58,375 bases of DNA, taken from NCBI RefSeq assembly GCF_000813125.1, contig NZ_BASE01000048.1, positions 1 through 58,375 of the forward strand. The letters are read 5' to 3'. Positions 32,683-43,201 of this stretch are shown here, piece after piece (within the stretch, counting starts at the first letter, position 1; the number at the start of each line of letters is the position of its first letter). Source of the DNA: Mesobacillus selenatarsenatis SF-1 (lineage in GTDB: Bacteria; Bacillota; Bacilli; Bacillales; Cytobacillaceae). The notes below the pieces were generated by a model. That model ran no database searches, was not told the DNA's origin, and saw nothing but the letters and a program-made list of their open reading frames with translations. A program made the translations under genes and the position numbers.

Positions 32683-33962
32683 ACGCTCACAACTCCCTTT
32701 TCCCAGACTATTTTTCCTTCAGCAATCGTCATTACTGGCCAACCCGTGCAACTCCAGCCTGCAAATGGTGTATTCTTTCCTTTTGATAAAAATTCATCTG
32801 GATTGATTTCCTTTTCTTCATCAAGATCAACCAATATCACATCGGCCGGTGCGCCAGCTTTCAGCTCTCCATAAGGCAATCCGAATGCTTTCGCTGGTTT
32901 GACAGTCAAAAACTCAAGCAACTGTTTTAAGGTAATGATGTTTGTTTTGACCATATGCGTATATAAGAGCGGGAACGCTGTTTCAAGCCCGACAATCCCA
33001 AAAGGCGCTAGCTGGATTCCCTCTGCTTTTTCCTCGATCGTATGCGGTGCGTGGTCAGTGGCGATAAAATCGATTGTCCCGTCAAGCAGTCCTTCAATTA
33101 ATGCCTCTTGGTCCGCCTTGCTTCTAAGTGGTGGATTCATTTTATAATTGGCATCATTTCCGGTTATGTCATCTTCATTTAAAAGCAAATGATGCGGAGT
33201 TACTTCCGCTGTGACCTTTATGCCATATCTCTTTGCGTCCCGGACTGCCCTGACAGATTCTTTCGTGCTGATATGGCAGACATGGTAGTGGCATCCTGCT
33301 TCTTCCGCAAGCAGGATATCTCTTGCTATATGTACAGATTCACACACTGACGGGATTCCGTTGAGTCCCAGTTCATCAGCTTTCCTACCCTCATGGAGAG
33401 AGCCTTTATTGATCAATGTATTGTCTTCGCAATGTGCGACAATTGTCATATCAAGCTTTGCAGCCCTTTTCATTGCTTCAAGCATCATTCCTGCTGACTG
33501 GACTCCCACTCCATCATCAGTCAGGGCAAATGCACCCGCTTCTTTTAATTCTGCAAAATTCGTTAGCTCCTGACCTAGTTCACGTACAGTAATAGAGGCA
33601 TATGGCAACACCCTTACTGAAGATGTTTCCTCAATTTTTCTCTGAAGCCATTCCATCTGTTCTTTTGAGTCCGGAACAGGCCTGGTGTTCGGCATAGCAG
33701 CTACTGTTGTGAAGCCGCCCCTAGCAGCAGCCAGTGTCCCTGTTGCAATTGTCTCTTTCTTCTCTCCGCCAGGCTCGCGCAGATGAACATGCAGGTCAAC
33801 CAACCCAGGCGCAACCAGCTTACCTTCTGCATCAATAATTTGCTTAGCATCTGCAGAGATTTCAGGGCCAACTTTTATGATTTTTCCGTTTTCTATTAAA
33901 ATATCTACTGATTCAAACCCGTTTTCAGTAACTAGTTTGCCATTTTTGATTAGCATCGACAT
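32679..33962 (-). CDS. pyrC: Dihydroorotase
   Basis: A 427-residue zinc amidohydrolase (class I, no fusion) converting carbamoyl aspartate to dihydroorotate. Metal and substrate motifs are [25 protein letters not shown] and ATDHAPH. The start at 33962 (GGGGG upstream, protein beginning MSMLIKNGK) is preferred to the frame from 33989. It overlaps the end of pyrB by 38 bp. Confidence 0.96.
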   Translation of the reverse strand: MSMLIKNGKLVTENGFESVDILIENGKIIKVGPEISADAKQIIDAEGKLVAPGLVDLHVHLREPGGEKKETIATGTLAAARGGFTTVAAMPNTRPVPDSKEQMEWLQRKIEETSSVRVLPYASITVRELGQELTNFAELKEAGAFALTDDGVGVQSAGMMLEAMKRAAKLDMTIVAHCEDNTLINKGSLHEGRKADELGLNGIPSVCESVHIARDILLAEEAGCHYHVCHISTKESVRAVRDAKRYGIKVTAEVTPHHLLLNEDDITGNDANYKMNPPLRSKADQEALIEGLLDGTIDFIATDHAPHTIEEKAEGIQLAPFGIVGLETAFPLLYTHMVKTNIITLKQLLEFLTVKPAKAFGLPYGELKAGAPADVILVDLDEEKEINPDEFLSKGKNTPFAGWSCTGWPVMTIAEGKIVWEKGVVSV

Positions 33963-34869
33963 ATTCCATTCCCCCATTCCTATTTTCAAGTGCTCTTTTT
34001 AATACTGCCATCCTAATGTACACACCATTTTCCATTTGTTTAAAAATCCGTGACTTCTGACTTTCAACTAATTCATCTGCAATTTCGACGCCGCGATTGA
34101 CCGGTGCTGGATGGAGAATAATGCTACCCTTCTTCATCAACTTTTCTCTTTCAAGCGTTAAACCATATGATTTATGGTACTCATTTTTATCAAACAGAAG
34201 CTTGCCATCATGCCGTTCATGCTGGACTCGAAGGAGCATGACCACATCAGCCAACTCGATCGCCTCGTCTACTGACATATAGCAGCAGCCAGCAGGAAGC
34301 TGGTTGTGATTCACCCAATCTTCAGGCCACGAAAAAACAACTTTTGCTCCAAGTCTCAAAAGTGCATCTGCATTGGACCTTGCGACACGGCTGTGGAGGA
34401 TATCACCGATGATCGTGACTGTAAGATCTGTAAAACTTCCGAATTCTTGCTGGATTGTCATTAGGTCAAGCAATGATTGTGTTGGATGATGCCCTTTTCC
34501 GTCACCGGCATTGATGATCGGGATTGAAATACCTTTTTCTAGTTCTGAAAAATAATTGTCTGCACTATGCCTGATGACTACAGCGTCGGTGCCAATCGCT
34601 TCAAGTGTTTTTACGGTGTCGTACAATGTTTCGCCCTTTAGTACACTGGATGTCTGGACCTCAAAAGGGATCACCTCAAGTCCCAGCTTGCGTTCAGCCA
34701 CCTCGAAGCTCGACTTCGTCCTCGTGCTTGGCTCGTAAAATAAATTGCTGATGAACAGCCTCTCTTTTGGCTGCCAAATCTTCCCGCCGGCAAATTCACT
34801 TGCGGATAAAATAATTTCCTGTATTTCTGTTGCACTAAGCTGTGAAGTCGTCAGTAAATCCCATTTCAT
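33925..34869 (-). CDS. pyrB: Aspartate carbamoyltransferase catalytic subunit
   Basis: A 314-residue ATCase. The carbamoyl-phosphate motif [13 protein letters not shown] and HPTQSLLD are intact. There is no pyrI regulatory-chain gene, as expected in Bacillus. The C-terminal tail is about ten residues longer than B. subtilis PyrB and runs into pyrC. It is the first gene behind the third PyrR attenuator. Confidence 0.97.
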   Translation of the reverse strand: MKWDLLTTSQLSATEIQEIILSASEFAGGKIWQPKERLFISNLFYEPSTRTKSSFEVAERKLGLEVIPFEVQTSSVLKGETLYDTVKTLEAIGTDAVVIRHSADNYFSELEKGISIPIINAGDGKGHHPTQSLLDLMTIQQEFGSFTDLTVTIIGDILHSRVARSNADALLRLGAKVVFSWPEDWVNHNQLPAGCCYMSVDEAIELADVVMLLRVQHERHDGKLLFDKNEYHKSYGLTLEREKLMKKGSIILHPAPVNRGVEIADELVESQKSRIFKQMENGVYIRMAVLKRALENRNGGMEYVDANQKWQTSY

Positions 34870-34900
34870 GGCTGATTCCCCTCCATTTTTTCAAGAAAAA

Positions 34901-35030
34901 AAGCACCCTGTTTTATGTTCAACAGGGTGCTTGACTATGAGCTTGCCGGCATAATCCCGGTAAAACCGGGGTTGCGTGCATCTTGAATAAGCCGGTTCGC
35001 TCATAACACCCTTTTAAGCCTCTCTGGACT
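34901..35030 (-). promoter_or_regulatory. PyrR attenuator pyrP-pyrB
   Basis: The PyrR-binding loop AGTCCAGAGAGGCT (35017-35030) fits ARUCCNGNGAGGYU exactly. Downstream is a terminator stem of 12 bp (34901-34912 with 34921-34932) with a run of T residues. With UMP bound, PyrR stabilises the anti-antiterminator and transcription stops before pyrB. Confidence 0.92.
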
Positions 35031-35046
35031 TTATTAAAAGGTGGTA

Positions 35047-36366
35047 CTATGCTACATCGTTCTTTTTCTCAGTTTTTTTTTCTTCTTCCACTTCAAACAT
35101 ATCTTCTTCAATATCAGGACGTCCTGGCAGGACAAGGTTAAGGATGACGCCAATCAAGGCAGCTAAAGCCATGCCATGTATTTCAAAGTTTTCATTTAGC
35201 TTAATGAATGCTCCGCCAATCCCGATAACCAGGATGACCGATGAGACGACAAGGTTTCTTGTGTTGCCAAAGTCGATTTTGCTGTCCACAAGCATTCTCA
35301 AACCTGATGAAGCGATGATCCCGAATAACAGGATTGAGACGCCGCCCATGACAGGTGTTGGAATTGAGCTGATCAATGCCGTAATTTTACCAATGAATCC
35401 GAATACTGTCGCGATGATGGCTGCGCCTAGCAGTACATACACGCTGTACACTCGGGTAATCGCAAGGACACCAATGTTTTCGCCGTAAGTCGTCTTTGGC
35501 GGTCCGCCGATCAAACCGGAAATCATCGTCGCCATTCCGTCTCCCAGGATGGAGCGGTGAAGACCTGGCTCTTTTATATAGTCTCTGCCGACAACCTTGC
35601 TCAGAACAAGCTGGTGGCCGATATGTTCCGACAATGTGACGACCGCTACTGGAACCATCAGCATGACGATTTCCCAGCTGATACTTACATTGTAATGAAC
35701 GAATGGGAAGATAAAGTCTGGCATCTCGAAAATATCTGCTTCTTTTACTCCGCTGAAGTCTACGATGCCTATTGCCATTGAGTAAAGATAACCCACAATG
35801 ATGCCAGCAAGGATTGGGACCATACTGAGCATTCCCTTTCCGTAAATCGAGAAGACGATTGTCGCTGCAAGAGTTACTAAAGCCGCAGAGAAATGAATCA
35901 AGCTGTACTCAGTAGTTCCAGGGACATTCATTGCCATGCTGACCGCTGTTCCTGCAAGTGAAAGTCCAATAACAATGATGACTGGGCCAACTACAACCGG
36001 TGGCAGCAAGCGCATGATCCAGCGGTATCCTGCCTTCTTGATAATTAGAGCAACAACTCCATAAACGAGTCCGGCAAGGAATGTTCCAATCATTGCGGCA
36101 CCAGGTCCGCCGCCTGCTTTGGCTGCTATGACAGGAGCGATGAAAGCGAAGGATGAACCTAGGTAAGCCGGAACCTGGAATTTTGTGATGATCAGGAAAG
36201 CTATCGTTCCAAGTCCGCTTGAAATCAAAGCGATTGCCGGACTTAAGCCGACCAGGTAAGGTACAAGGATTGTCGCGCCAAACATGGCGAATAAGTGCTG
36301 AATACTAAGTGTGAACCATTGGAATGGTGATGGTACATCTTTAATATCTAGGATCGGTTTGTTCAT
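35047..36366 (-). CDS. pyrP: Uracil permease (NCS2 family)
   Basis: The 439-residue transporter has about 14 membrane segments and imports uracil with protons. NCS2 features include PAYLGSSFAF and the segment GGPPKTTYGENIGVLAITRVY. The start at 36366 has AGGGG at good distance; the longer frame to 36420 runs through the attenuator hairpin. The C-terminus is an acidic-basic tail ending KTEKKNDVA. The gene sits between two attenuators, so it is turned down before pyrB. Confidence 0.96.
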   Translation of the reverse strand: MNKPILDIKDVPSPFQWFTLSIQHLFAMFGATILVPYLVGLSPAIALISSGLGTIAFLIITKFQVPAYLGSSFAFIAPVIAAKAGGGPGAAMIGTFLAGLVYGVVALIIKKAGYRWIMRLLPPVVVGPVIIVIGLSLAGTAVSMAMNVPGTTEYSLIHFSAALVTLAATIVFSIYGKGMLSMVPILAGIIVGYLYSMAIGIVDFSGVKEADIFEMPDFIFPFVHYNVSISWEIVMLMVPVAVVTLSEHIGHQLVLSKVVGRDYIKEPGLHRSILGDGMATMISGLIGGPPKTTYGENIGVLAITRVYSVYVLLGAAIIATVFGFIGKITALISSIPTPVMGGVSILLFGIIASSGLRMLVDSKIDFGNTRNLVVSSVILVIGIGGAFIKLNENFEIHGMALAALIGVILNLVLPGRPDIEEDMFEVEEEKKTEKKNDVA

Positions 36367-36397
36367 ATTTATTCCCCTCTCTGTTTTAAAAACAAAA

Positions 36398-36491
36398 ACC
36401 CTCTTTGCCAGTAGATACAAAGAGGGTAAGGGTTAAAAAACCCGCACAAAGCCATCAGCGATGTGTTCCCCCTTTTCAGCCTCTCTGGACT
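36398..36491 (-). promoter_or_regulatory. PyrR attenuator pyrR-pyrP
   Basis: The binding loop AGTCCAGAGAGGCT (36478-36491), identical to the pyrP-pyrB copy, is followed by a 10-bp terminator stem (36398-36407 with 36418-36427) and TTTTTGTTTTT. Confidence 0.92.
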
Positions 36492-36510
36492 GCATTTAAA
36501 AGGGCATTAT

Positions 36511-37059
<549 letters not shown>

Positions 37060-37101
37060 TCACTCCTTCTCTGTCTATGATTGAAAACGGACCAGTAAAA
37101 A

Positions 37102-37210
37102 ACCCTCTTGTCTGTATCGGCAAGAGGGTAAACGTGTGGTGTTAGCATGCATCAGAACATACATCATATGCCTGCCTGCAAATCCGTTTCCTTCTCAGCC
37201 TCACGGGACT
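37102..37210 (-). promoter_or_regulatory. PyrR attenuator in the pyrR 5' leader
   Basis: Binding loop AGTCCCGTGAGGCT (37197-37210) again fits the consensus fully but differs at two variable positions from the other two. Terminator stem ACCCTCTTG/CAAGAGGGT (37102-37110 with 37121-37129) is followed by T residues. Confidence 0.9.
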
Positions 37211-37239
37211 GTCTTTAAAGGACTTATTAAACTATAGTC

Positions 37240-37268
37240 ATCTTAAAATACATGTTGAATTTTGTCAA
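37240..37268 (-). promoter_or_regulatory. Sigma-A promoter of the pyr operon
   Basis: TTGACA (37263-37268), a 17-bp spacer and TAAGAT (37240-37245). The -35 box contains the TGA stop codon of ylyB (37265-37267). Transcription would begin about 30 nt before the first PyrR-binding loop. Confidence 0.85.
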
Positions 37269-38176
37269 TCATTTTCTCTTAAATCATTTAAAAGCTTTAC
37301 GAAAAACTCCGGCAGAGGAGCTTCAAACTCGAGATATTCTCCAGTCCTTGGATGCTCAAATCCAAGCAGACCAGCATGCAGTGCCTGTCCGCCGATATCT
37401 AGCGTCTTTTTCGGACCGTATTTTGGATCTCCGGCGAGCGGATAGCCGATATATTTCATATGGACACGAATTTGGTGCGTCCTGCCTGTCTCGAGCTGGC
37501 ACTCAACAAAAGTAAAGTCCTTTAAACGTTCGATTACATTAAAATGTGTGACAGCATGTTTGCCATTATCGACTACTGTCATACTCTGGCGGTCTTTTTG
37601 ATCGCGCCCAAGCGGAGCATCGATTGTCCCATGATCATGCTGGATAATTCCATGAACGAGTGCCTTGTATTTGCGAGTAACACTTTTGGCTACGAGCTGG
37701 TTTACCAGGCTCTCGTGTGCCATATCATTTTTAGCAACCATCAAGAGTCCAGATGTATCCTTATCAATCCTATGGACGATCCCCGGGCGGAGAACGCCAT
37801 TAATGCCTGATAAATCCTTGCAATGCGCCATCAGCCCGTTAACAAGCGTCCCAGTCAAATGTCCAGGCGCTGGATGGACGACCATTCCTTTGGGTTTGTT
37901 CACAACAAGAACATCTGCGTCCTCATAATAAATTTCAAGGTCCATTTCCTCAGCAATTACATCTAGCACTTCTGGCTCCGGAATGGTGATTTCCAGCTTG
38001 TCATTCAAGCTGCATTTATAATTTGTTTTGACTTGAGCTCCATTTACAAGAACGCTGCCATCCTTGATCCATTGCTGCACCTGGCTCCTCGACCAATCTG
38101 CATCAAGTGTCGAAACTACTTTATCTATTCTGTCACCAGCCTGTTCCTCACTGATGATGTGTTCCATTTTCTCCAT
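37265..38176 (-). CDS. ylyB: RluD-like pseudouridine synthase (YlyB)
   Basis: A 303-residue RluA-family enzyme: an S4 domain at the N-terminus (about 12-75) and a catalytic domain with the active-site Asp in [15 protein letters not shown]. It probably modifies 23S rRNA. The start overlaps the lspA end by 29 bp; an internal ATG at codon 4 is also possible. Its stop codon lies in the pyr promoter. Confidence 0.94.
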   Translation of the reverse strand: MEKMEHIISEEQAGDRIDKVVSTLDADWSRSQVQQWIKDGSVLVNGAQVKTNYKCSLNDKLEITIPEPEVLDVIAEEMDLEIYYEDADVLVVNKPKGMVVHPAPGHLTGTLVNGLMAHCKDLSGINGVLRPGIVHRIDKDTSGLLMVAKNDMAHESLVNQLVAKSVTRKYKALVHGIIQHDHGTIDAPLGRDQKDRQSMTVVDNGKHAVTHFNVIERLKDFTFVECQLETGRTHQIRVHMKYIGYPLAGDPKYGPKKTLDIGGQALHAGLLGFEHPRTGEYLEFEAPLPEFFVKLLNDLREND

Positions 38177-38639
38177 AAGCTTTTCTTTTCGCCTCTCTCT
38201 CTTCCCTGATCATGTCAATCATCAATAATCCTACACCGATCACCAGCGCAGAATCCGCGATATTGAAAATAGGGAAATCGTATCCGAAAATATATGTGTT
38301 GATGAAATCAACAACTTCCTTTCGGTATACCCTGTCGATAAAATTCCCAATCGCCCCGCCCAGCATGAAACCAAGCGAAACACCCAGCAGAAGTTTGCCC
38401 TTAGCTGCTTTTTGAATATAGACGACAAGGCCAATTACCACGATAATGGTAATGACATAGAAGAACCACATTTGTCCCTGCAGGATTCCCCATGCAGCAC
38501 CACGGTTACGGTGCGAAGTAATATACAAAAAATTCTCTATGACCTTTATGCTCTCTCCAAGTTCCATGTTTTTGACAATAAACCATTTAGTAACCTGGTC
38601 AAGCAAAATAACAAACAGTGCAATTATGTAATAAAACAC
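38148..38639 (-). CDS. lspA: Lipoprotein signal peptidase (signal peptidase II)
   Basis: The 163-residue membrane aspartyl protease has four membrane segments. The catalytic Asp residues are in GNFIDR and [17 protein letters not shown] is the conserved loop. It cleaves prolipoproteins before the lipid-modified Cys. I chose GTG at 38639 (GGAGG 8 nt upstream), which matches B. subtilis LspA; the frame starting at 38654 would begin inside the SD. A TATAAT box at 38706-38711 may be its -10, with no clear -35. Confidence 0.95.
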   Translation of the reverse strand: MFYYIIALFVILLDQVTKWFIVKNMELGESIKVIENFLYITSHRNRGAAWGILQGQMWFFYVITIIVVIGLVVYIQKAAKGKLLLGVSLGFMLGGAIGNFIDRVYRKEVVDFINTYIFGYDFPIFNIADSALVIGVGLLMIDMIREEREAKRKAYGENGTHHQ

Positions 38640-38807
38640 AAAGGTAACCTCCACATCAATTCATTACCTTTGAATTTTAGCACATATAAGTTTAAAACGA
38701 CAGATATTATAAGTTTTAGTAAAAAAACACCTACTAAAAGAAATGTTCTAACTAAAAATAGTGGTTTAGGATCATGATTTTAACAATAACTGAACTGGTT
38801 AAAATGG

Positions 38808-38921
38808 TTTATTTGGCGATAAAAATTTTTTTATTGGCGATTTTCGATTTTTATTGGCGATAATATAATTTTATTGGCGAAATTGAGCTGTTTATTGGCG
38901 ATAATCGATTTTTATTGGCGA
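38808..38921. repeat. Phased array of six TTATTGGCGA boxes
   Basis: Six boxes (the first a variant, TTATTTGGCGA) place GGCGA at 38815, 38836, 38856, 38876, 38897 and 38917. The spacing is 21, 20, 20, 21 and 20 bp, about two helical turns. The intervening bases are AT-rich and not conserved. It occupies much of the 377-bp gap between lspA and ylyA; the rest of the gap has a weak 8-bp stem (38714-38739) and no gene. Confidence 0.85.
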
Positions 38922-39016
38922 CTTGGAAATTATCAATGATTTTTTCCAGTAGATTTCATCCAATTCTCAGCTTTAGTTTACTTATTGTGCCACCTCTTTT
39001 TCTAAGACCCAAAAAC

Positions 39017-39304
39017 TTACGAATAGATGGGCTTACGACAGTATTGTTCTATTTGCTCCAATTCACTCGCTGATCTAGCTGTAGGAATTCTCTGCAAAAA
39101 CTCGTAGGGTAAATATTCTCCGGATATTTCACACTTCCCATACTCACCAAATTCCATTTTCTCCAATGCAGTTTCTATATCGTTTAATTCATCAACAATG
39201 TATTGCAAAATCCTCTCATCTTTCTGGCCGTGATTCAGGTACGCTAACAATTCTGTTCTCGTTTCGCGGAGCTCATTGTAAATGTAATCAAGATTACCTT
39301 CCAT
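39017..39304 (-). CDS. ylyA: YlyA-like small DksA/TraR-type protein with degenerate zinc finger
   Basis: 95 residues: an N-terminal coiled-coil-like helix (about 1-50) and a C-terminal part resembling the DksA/TraR finger (FGEYGKCEISGEYLP). Only C58 and C89 remain, so the four-cysteine finger cannot form. B. subtilis YlyA, at the same position beside ileS and lspA, binds RNA polymerase and affects sigma-G-dependent genes. The start at 39304 has GGGGG upstream; the longer frame lacks an SD. The assignment rests on context and weak similarity. Confidence 0.7.
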   Translation of the reverse strand: MEGNLDYIYNELRETRTELLAYLNHGQKDERILQYIVDELNDIETALEKMEFGEYGKCEISGEYLPYEFLQRIPTARSASELEQIEQYCRKPIYS

Positions 39305-39421
39305 ATATCTGCCCCCGTTCCTGTTTACAGCTATTATTTCCCGTAACAATTTGCTGACTCAGCTAAACTTTTTACATGTACTGCAGGATTTCCCAAGCAG
39401 GATGATAATTGGCAAAAAAAA

Positions 39422-39447
39422 GAACTCCGGATAAAATTCCGGAGTTC
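39422..39447 (-). terminator. ileS terminator
   Basis: Perfect 9-bp stem GAACTCCGG/CCGGAGTTC with an 8-nt loop, then TTTTTTTT on the minus strand, 10 nt after the ileS stop. Confidence 0.92.
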
Positions 39448-39457
39448 AAGTGGATGC

Positions 39458-42217
39458 TTAGTAATTTTCTTTTACAACAGTTGCACAGCGTTCACATAAT
39501 GTTGGGTGTTCTTCAACCTTGCCGACTTCTGGTGTGACAACCCAGCATCTCTCACATGTTTCGCCTTCAGCTTTTGTAACAACAATCGCTGTATTTTCAA
39601 GCTTGATCGCGTTGTCAGGAGCCTGGTCGTAGCTTCCTGCCACTTCGAACCCTGAAACAATGAACAGCTGGCTTAAGTTTTCAGAGATTGAATCCAAGAG
39701 CTCTTTTGTGCTGTCGTTTACGTATAGGGACACTTTTGCAGTCAGTGACTTACCGATGACCTTCTGATTCCTTGCTTCTTCAAGAGCCTTTAGGACATCG
39801 TCTCGAAGCTTCATGAACGCATTCCACTTGTTTTCAAGTGCTTCTGCATTTGCGATTTCCTTGGCTTCAGGCATATCTGTAAGCTGGACGCTGTCTTCCT
39901 TAGCTGATGGGATGAATGCCCAAACCTCATCTGCAGTGTGCGAAAGGATTGGTGCAGTCAGCTTAACCAAAGTGAGCAAACTTTCATGCAATACAGTCTG
40001 AATTGCGCGGCGCTCAGCGTTGTCTGCAGCTTCGATATAAAGGACATCCTTTGCAAAATCAAGATAGAATGAGCTTAGATCCAAAGTACAGAAGTTGTTT
40101 ACCGCATGGTAGACGCCTGCAAACTCATAATTGTCATATGCATTGCGCACATATTTGGTCAATTTGTTCAGCTTCACTAGCATAAACTGATCAACTTCGC
40201 GCAGCTGCTCGAATGGTACTGCATCCGTTTCAGGGTTGAAATCAGAAAGATTGCCAAGCAAGAATCTGTACGTGTTACGGATCTTACGGTAAACTTCAGC
40301 AACCTGCTTCAGGATTGCGTCAGAGACACGTACATCTGATTGATAATCTACGGATGCAACCCAGAGACGCAGGATATCCGCACCCAACTGGTTCATAACC
40401 TTCGAAGGAACTACAACGTTACCGATTGATTTACTCATCTTGCGGCCTTCGCCATCAAGTGCGAAACCGTGGCTCAGGACACCTTTATAAGGAGCTTTGC
40501 CTGTTACTGCAACTGCTGTTGATAATGATGAGTTGAACCAGCCGCGGTATTGGTCAGATCCTTCAAGATAAAGGTCTGCAGGGCGCTGGAGGTCATCACG
40601 CTCTACAAGCACTGCCTGGTGTGATGAGCCAGAGTCGAACCAAACATCCATGATGTCCGTTTCTTTTGTGAATTTCCCATTGGGGCTGCCAGGATGGCTA
40701 AAGTCTTCAGGTAGCAATTCTTTAGCTTCTTTTTCAAACCAGATATTAGAGCCTTGCTCACGGAAAAGATTTGAGACATGGTCGATTGTTTCGTCCGTAA
40801 TGATTTCTTCCCCGTTTTCAGTATAGAATACTGGGATTGGAACCCCCCATGCACGCTGACGCGAAATACACCAGTCACCGCGATCACGGACCATATTAAA
40901 CAGTCTTGTTTCACCCCATGCTGGGACCCATTTAGTTTCTTCTACGGCTTTTAGCAATTCACCGCGGAAATCTTTGATAGAGGCAAACCATTGTGCTGTA
41001 GCACGGAAGATTACAGGTTTCTTCGTTCTCCAATCATGCGGGTAGGAGTGCGTGATGAAGCTTAGCTTCAGTAAAGCACCAGCTTCTTCAAGCTTTTCTG
41101 TGATTGGCTTGTTAGCCTGATCATAAAATAGTCCTTCAAAGCCTTCTGCTTCAGCTGTCATAACACCCTTATCATCTACAGGGCATAAAACTTCAAGGCC
41201 GTACTTCTGGCCAACATGGAAGTCATCTTCCCCGTGTCCTGGCGCAGTGTGAACACACCCTGTACCAGCATCGGTTGTCACGTGCTCGCCAAGCATGACG
41301 AGTGAAGTGCGGTCGTATATTGGATGTTTTGCAAGGACACCTTCCAGCTCTTTACCTGCAACTTTCTTAACTGTTGAAGTATTTTCCCAGCCGATTTCAC
41401 TTGTAACTGCTTCTAGTAGCTCTTCAGCAACCAGGAATTTCCTTCCATCAGCTTCTACGACAACGTATGTCAGTTCAGGGTGGACGGAGATTCCAAGATT
41501 TGCAGGAATCGTCCATGGAGTTGTTGTCCAGATGATGATCTCAACATCCTGGTCAACAACTCCTTTTCCGTCTTGTACAGGGAAGCCAACATAGATCGAA
41601 GCAGAACGTTTATCCTGATATTCAATCTCAGCTTCAGCAAGTGCAGACTCACTTGACGGGGACCAGTAAACAGGCTTTTTGCCTTTGTAGATATATCCCT
41701 TTTTGGCCATTTCGCCGAATACTTTGATTTGCTGTGCTTCATATTCTGGCTTTAAAGTGATATAAGGGTTTTCCCAGTCTCCGCGAACACCAAGACGTTT
41801 GAACTGTTCGCGCTGGTTGTTGATTTGCTCATAGGCATACTCTTCACATAGCTTCCTGAACTCAGCTACAGTCATTTCCTTGCGTTTTACACCCTTGTTC
41901 GTCAATGCCTGCTCGATTGGCAAGCCATGAGTGTCCCAGCCAGGTACATATGGCGAACAAAAACCGCTCATTGATTTATAACGGACGATAAAATCCTTGA
42001 GGATCTTATTAAGTGCGTGGCCCATATGGATATCTCCATTAGCGTATGGAGGTCCGTCATGCAGGATGAACAGCGGGCGTCCTTCTGTGTGCTTTTGAAC
42101 CTTTTCATAAATATTCATTTCTTCCCATTTTGCCTGGATCTCAGGTTCCCTGTTCGGGAGATTTCCGCGCATTGGAAACTCGGTCTTCGGCATGAGCAAA
42201 GTATCTTTGTACTCCAT
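39458..42217 (-). CDS. ileS: Isoleucyl-tRNA synthetase
   Basis: A 919-residue class I synthetase. HMGH (64-67) and KMSKS (after the GEGR stretch) form the ATP site; the CP1 editing domain lies between; the C-terminus has a zinc site built from two CxxC pairs (CERC, CERC). It begins [15 protein letters not shown] like B. subtilis IleS, with AGGAGG upstream; the extra 25 codons to 42292 come from the T-box leader. Expression is set by the upstream T-box. Confidence 0.97.
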   Translation of the reverse strand: MEYKDTLLMPKTEFPMRGNLPNREPEIQAKWEEMNIYEKVQKHTEGRPLFILHDGPPYANGDIHMGHALNKILKDFIVRYKSMSGFCSPYVPGWDTHGLPIEQALTNKGVKRKEMTVAEFRKLCEEYAYEQINNQREQFKRLGVRGDWENPYITLKPEYEAQQIKVFGEMAKKGYIYKGKKPVYWSPSSESALAEAEIEYQDKRSASIYVGFPVQDGKGVVDQDVEIIIWTTTPWTIPANLGISVHPELTYVVVEADGRKFLVAEELLEAVTSEIGWENTSTVKKVAGKELEGVLAKHPIYDRTSLVMLGEHVTTDAGTGCVHTAPGHGEDDFHVGQKYGLEVLCPVDDKGVMTAEAEGFEGLFYDQANKPITEKLEEAGALLKLSFITHSYPHDWRTKKPVIFRATAQWFASIKDFRGELLKAVEETKWVPAWGETRLFNMVRDRGDWCISRQRAWGVPIPVFYTENGEEIITDETIDHVSNLFREQGSNIWFEKEAKELLPEDFSHPGSPNGKFTKETDIMDVWFDSGSSHQAVLVERDDLQRPADLYLEGSDQYRGWFNSSLSTAVAVTGKAPYKGVLSHGFALDGEGRKMSKSIGNVVVPSKVMNQLGADILRLWVASVDYQSDVRVSDAILKQVAEVYRKIRNTYRFLLGNLSDFNPETDAVPFEQLREVDQFMLVKLNKLTKYVRNAYDNYEFAGVYHAVNNFCTLDLSSFYLDFAKDVLYIEAADNAERRAIQTVLHESLLTLVKLTAPILSHTADEVWAFIPSAKEDSVQLTDMPEAKEIANAEALENKWNAFMKLRDDVLKALEEARNQKVIGKSLTAKVSLYVNDSTKELLDSISENLSQLFIVSGFEVAGSYDQAPDNAIKLENTAIVVTKAEGETCERCWVVTPEVGKVEEHPTLCERCATVVKENY

Positions 42218-42274
42218 TCTATTGTTCCTCCTATTTTTACCGTTGCAACAACATGTCAGTAAACGGCGATGAAA

Positions 42275-42551
42275 ATAAAAAAACCTCCTCATCCCTGAAA
42301 AGGGACGAGAAGGTTATAATTCCCGCGGTACCACCCTAAATAGACAAGGATTCATTATCCTGTCCTCTTAGCATTCTTAACGCGAATGTCACGCCTATGC
42401 TTACTGATCCTAAAAGGATGTTCAGCTCGGAACTATCGGGTGATTTTCTGGCTATCCGCTTGCAATGGGCTTCCACCTTCCCCATTTCGCTGAAAAGCAA
42501 GCAACTGGAACGCCATACTGTCCCTGTCATCGTTTCTGTCATGTATTGCAC
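42275..42551 (-). promoter_or_regulatory. T-box riboswitch of ileS, isoleucine-specific
   Basis: The T-box sequence AGGGTGGTACCGCGGGAATT (42318-42337) can pair with uncharged tRNA and form the antiterminator. The competing terminator is a 15-bp stem (42282-42296 with 42301-42315) followed by TTTTTTTATTTT. In Stem I the AGCGA and GGTG motifs and a specifier loop are visible; the specifier reads ATC (42442-42444), an Ile codon. Low Ile-tRNA charging should raise ileS expression. Confidence 0.92.
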
Positions 42552-42562
42552 TTTGTTATGAA

Positions 42563-42592
42563 ATTATATGCGAAATAACGGCCTCGCGTCAA
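42563..42592 (-). promoter_or_regulatory. Sigma-A promoter of the ileS T-box leader
   Basis: TTGACG (42587-42592), 18-bp spacer, TATAAT (42563-42568). The -35 overlaps the divIVA stop codon. Confidence 0.8.
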
Positions 42593-43110
42593 GCCAGTGA
42601 ATCTTCTTCTTCTCTTGCAGCAGCCTTCAATTCTGTTGAATCCAATTCATATTCAAGCAGATGATCCCAATCATCGGTGTTCAGCATATCAAGCTGTGCC
42701 TCAATCAGCATCTTGAACCTTGTCCTGAATACTTTTGACTGCTTCTTCAATTCTTCAATTTCCAGAGCGATTTTACGTGCCTTGGATAAGGATTCGTTGA
42801 TGATCCTGTCAGCGTTCTTTTCCGCTTCCTTGACGATCAGCTTCGCTTCCTTTTGCGCGTTGCGGCGGACCTCTTCCCCAGCTTCCTGCGCGATTATAAT
42901 TGATTTATTCAAGGTTTCTTCTATATTTGTAAAATGGCCAAGCCTGGAATTCATTTCATTAAGCTTTTCTTCCATTTCCTTTTTTTCACGGATAATTAGT
43001 TCATAGTCCTTGATCACCTGGTCAAGAAACTCATTCACTTCATCTTCATCATACCCGCGAAATCCCTTATTGAATTCTTTGTTGTGTATATCTAACGGCG
43101 TTAAAGGCAT
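42589..43110 (-). CDS. divIVA: Cell-division initiation/polar scaffold protein DivIVA
   Basis: A 173-residue coiled-coil protein. The N-terminal lipid-binding domain MPLTPLDIHNKEFNKGFRGY with Phe and Arg at the tip is followed by long heptad repeats. It senses negative membrane curvature at septa and poles, recruits MinJ/MinD, and in spores anchors RacA. Start at 43110 is fixed by GGGAGGTGG and by family alignment; 85 upstream codons in the open frame are non-coding. Confidence 0.97.
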   Translation of the reverse strand: MPLTPLDIHNKEFNKGFRGYDEDEVNEFLDQVIKDYELIIREKKEMEEKLNEMNSRLGHFTNIEETLNKSIIIAQEAGEEVRRNAQKEAKLIVKEAEKNADRIINESLSKARKIALEIEELKKQSKVFRTRFKMLIEAQLDMLNTDDWDHLLEYELDSTELKAAAREEEDSLA

Positions 43111-43201
43111 GACGCCACCTCCCATTAAGTTATAATCCTTTATGTACTTAAAGCTATGATTCGACAAATAAACTAAAAATCCTTCTTCTATTACTATATA
43201 A

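Noticed and set aside
38808-38921. CRISPR array
   Set aside because: Units are only 10-11 bp, spacers about 10 bp and AT-rich, and no cas gene is present.
42336-42551. 71-residue minus-strand open frame upstream of ileS
   Set aside because: It is the T-box leader RNA read as protein.
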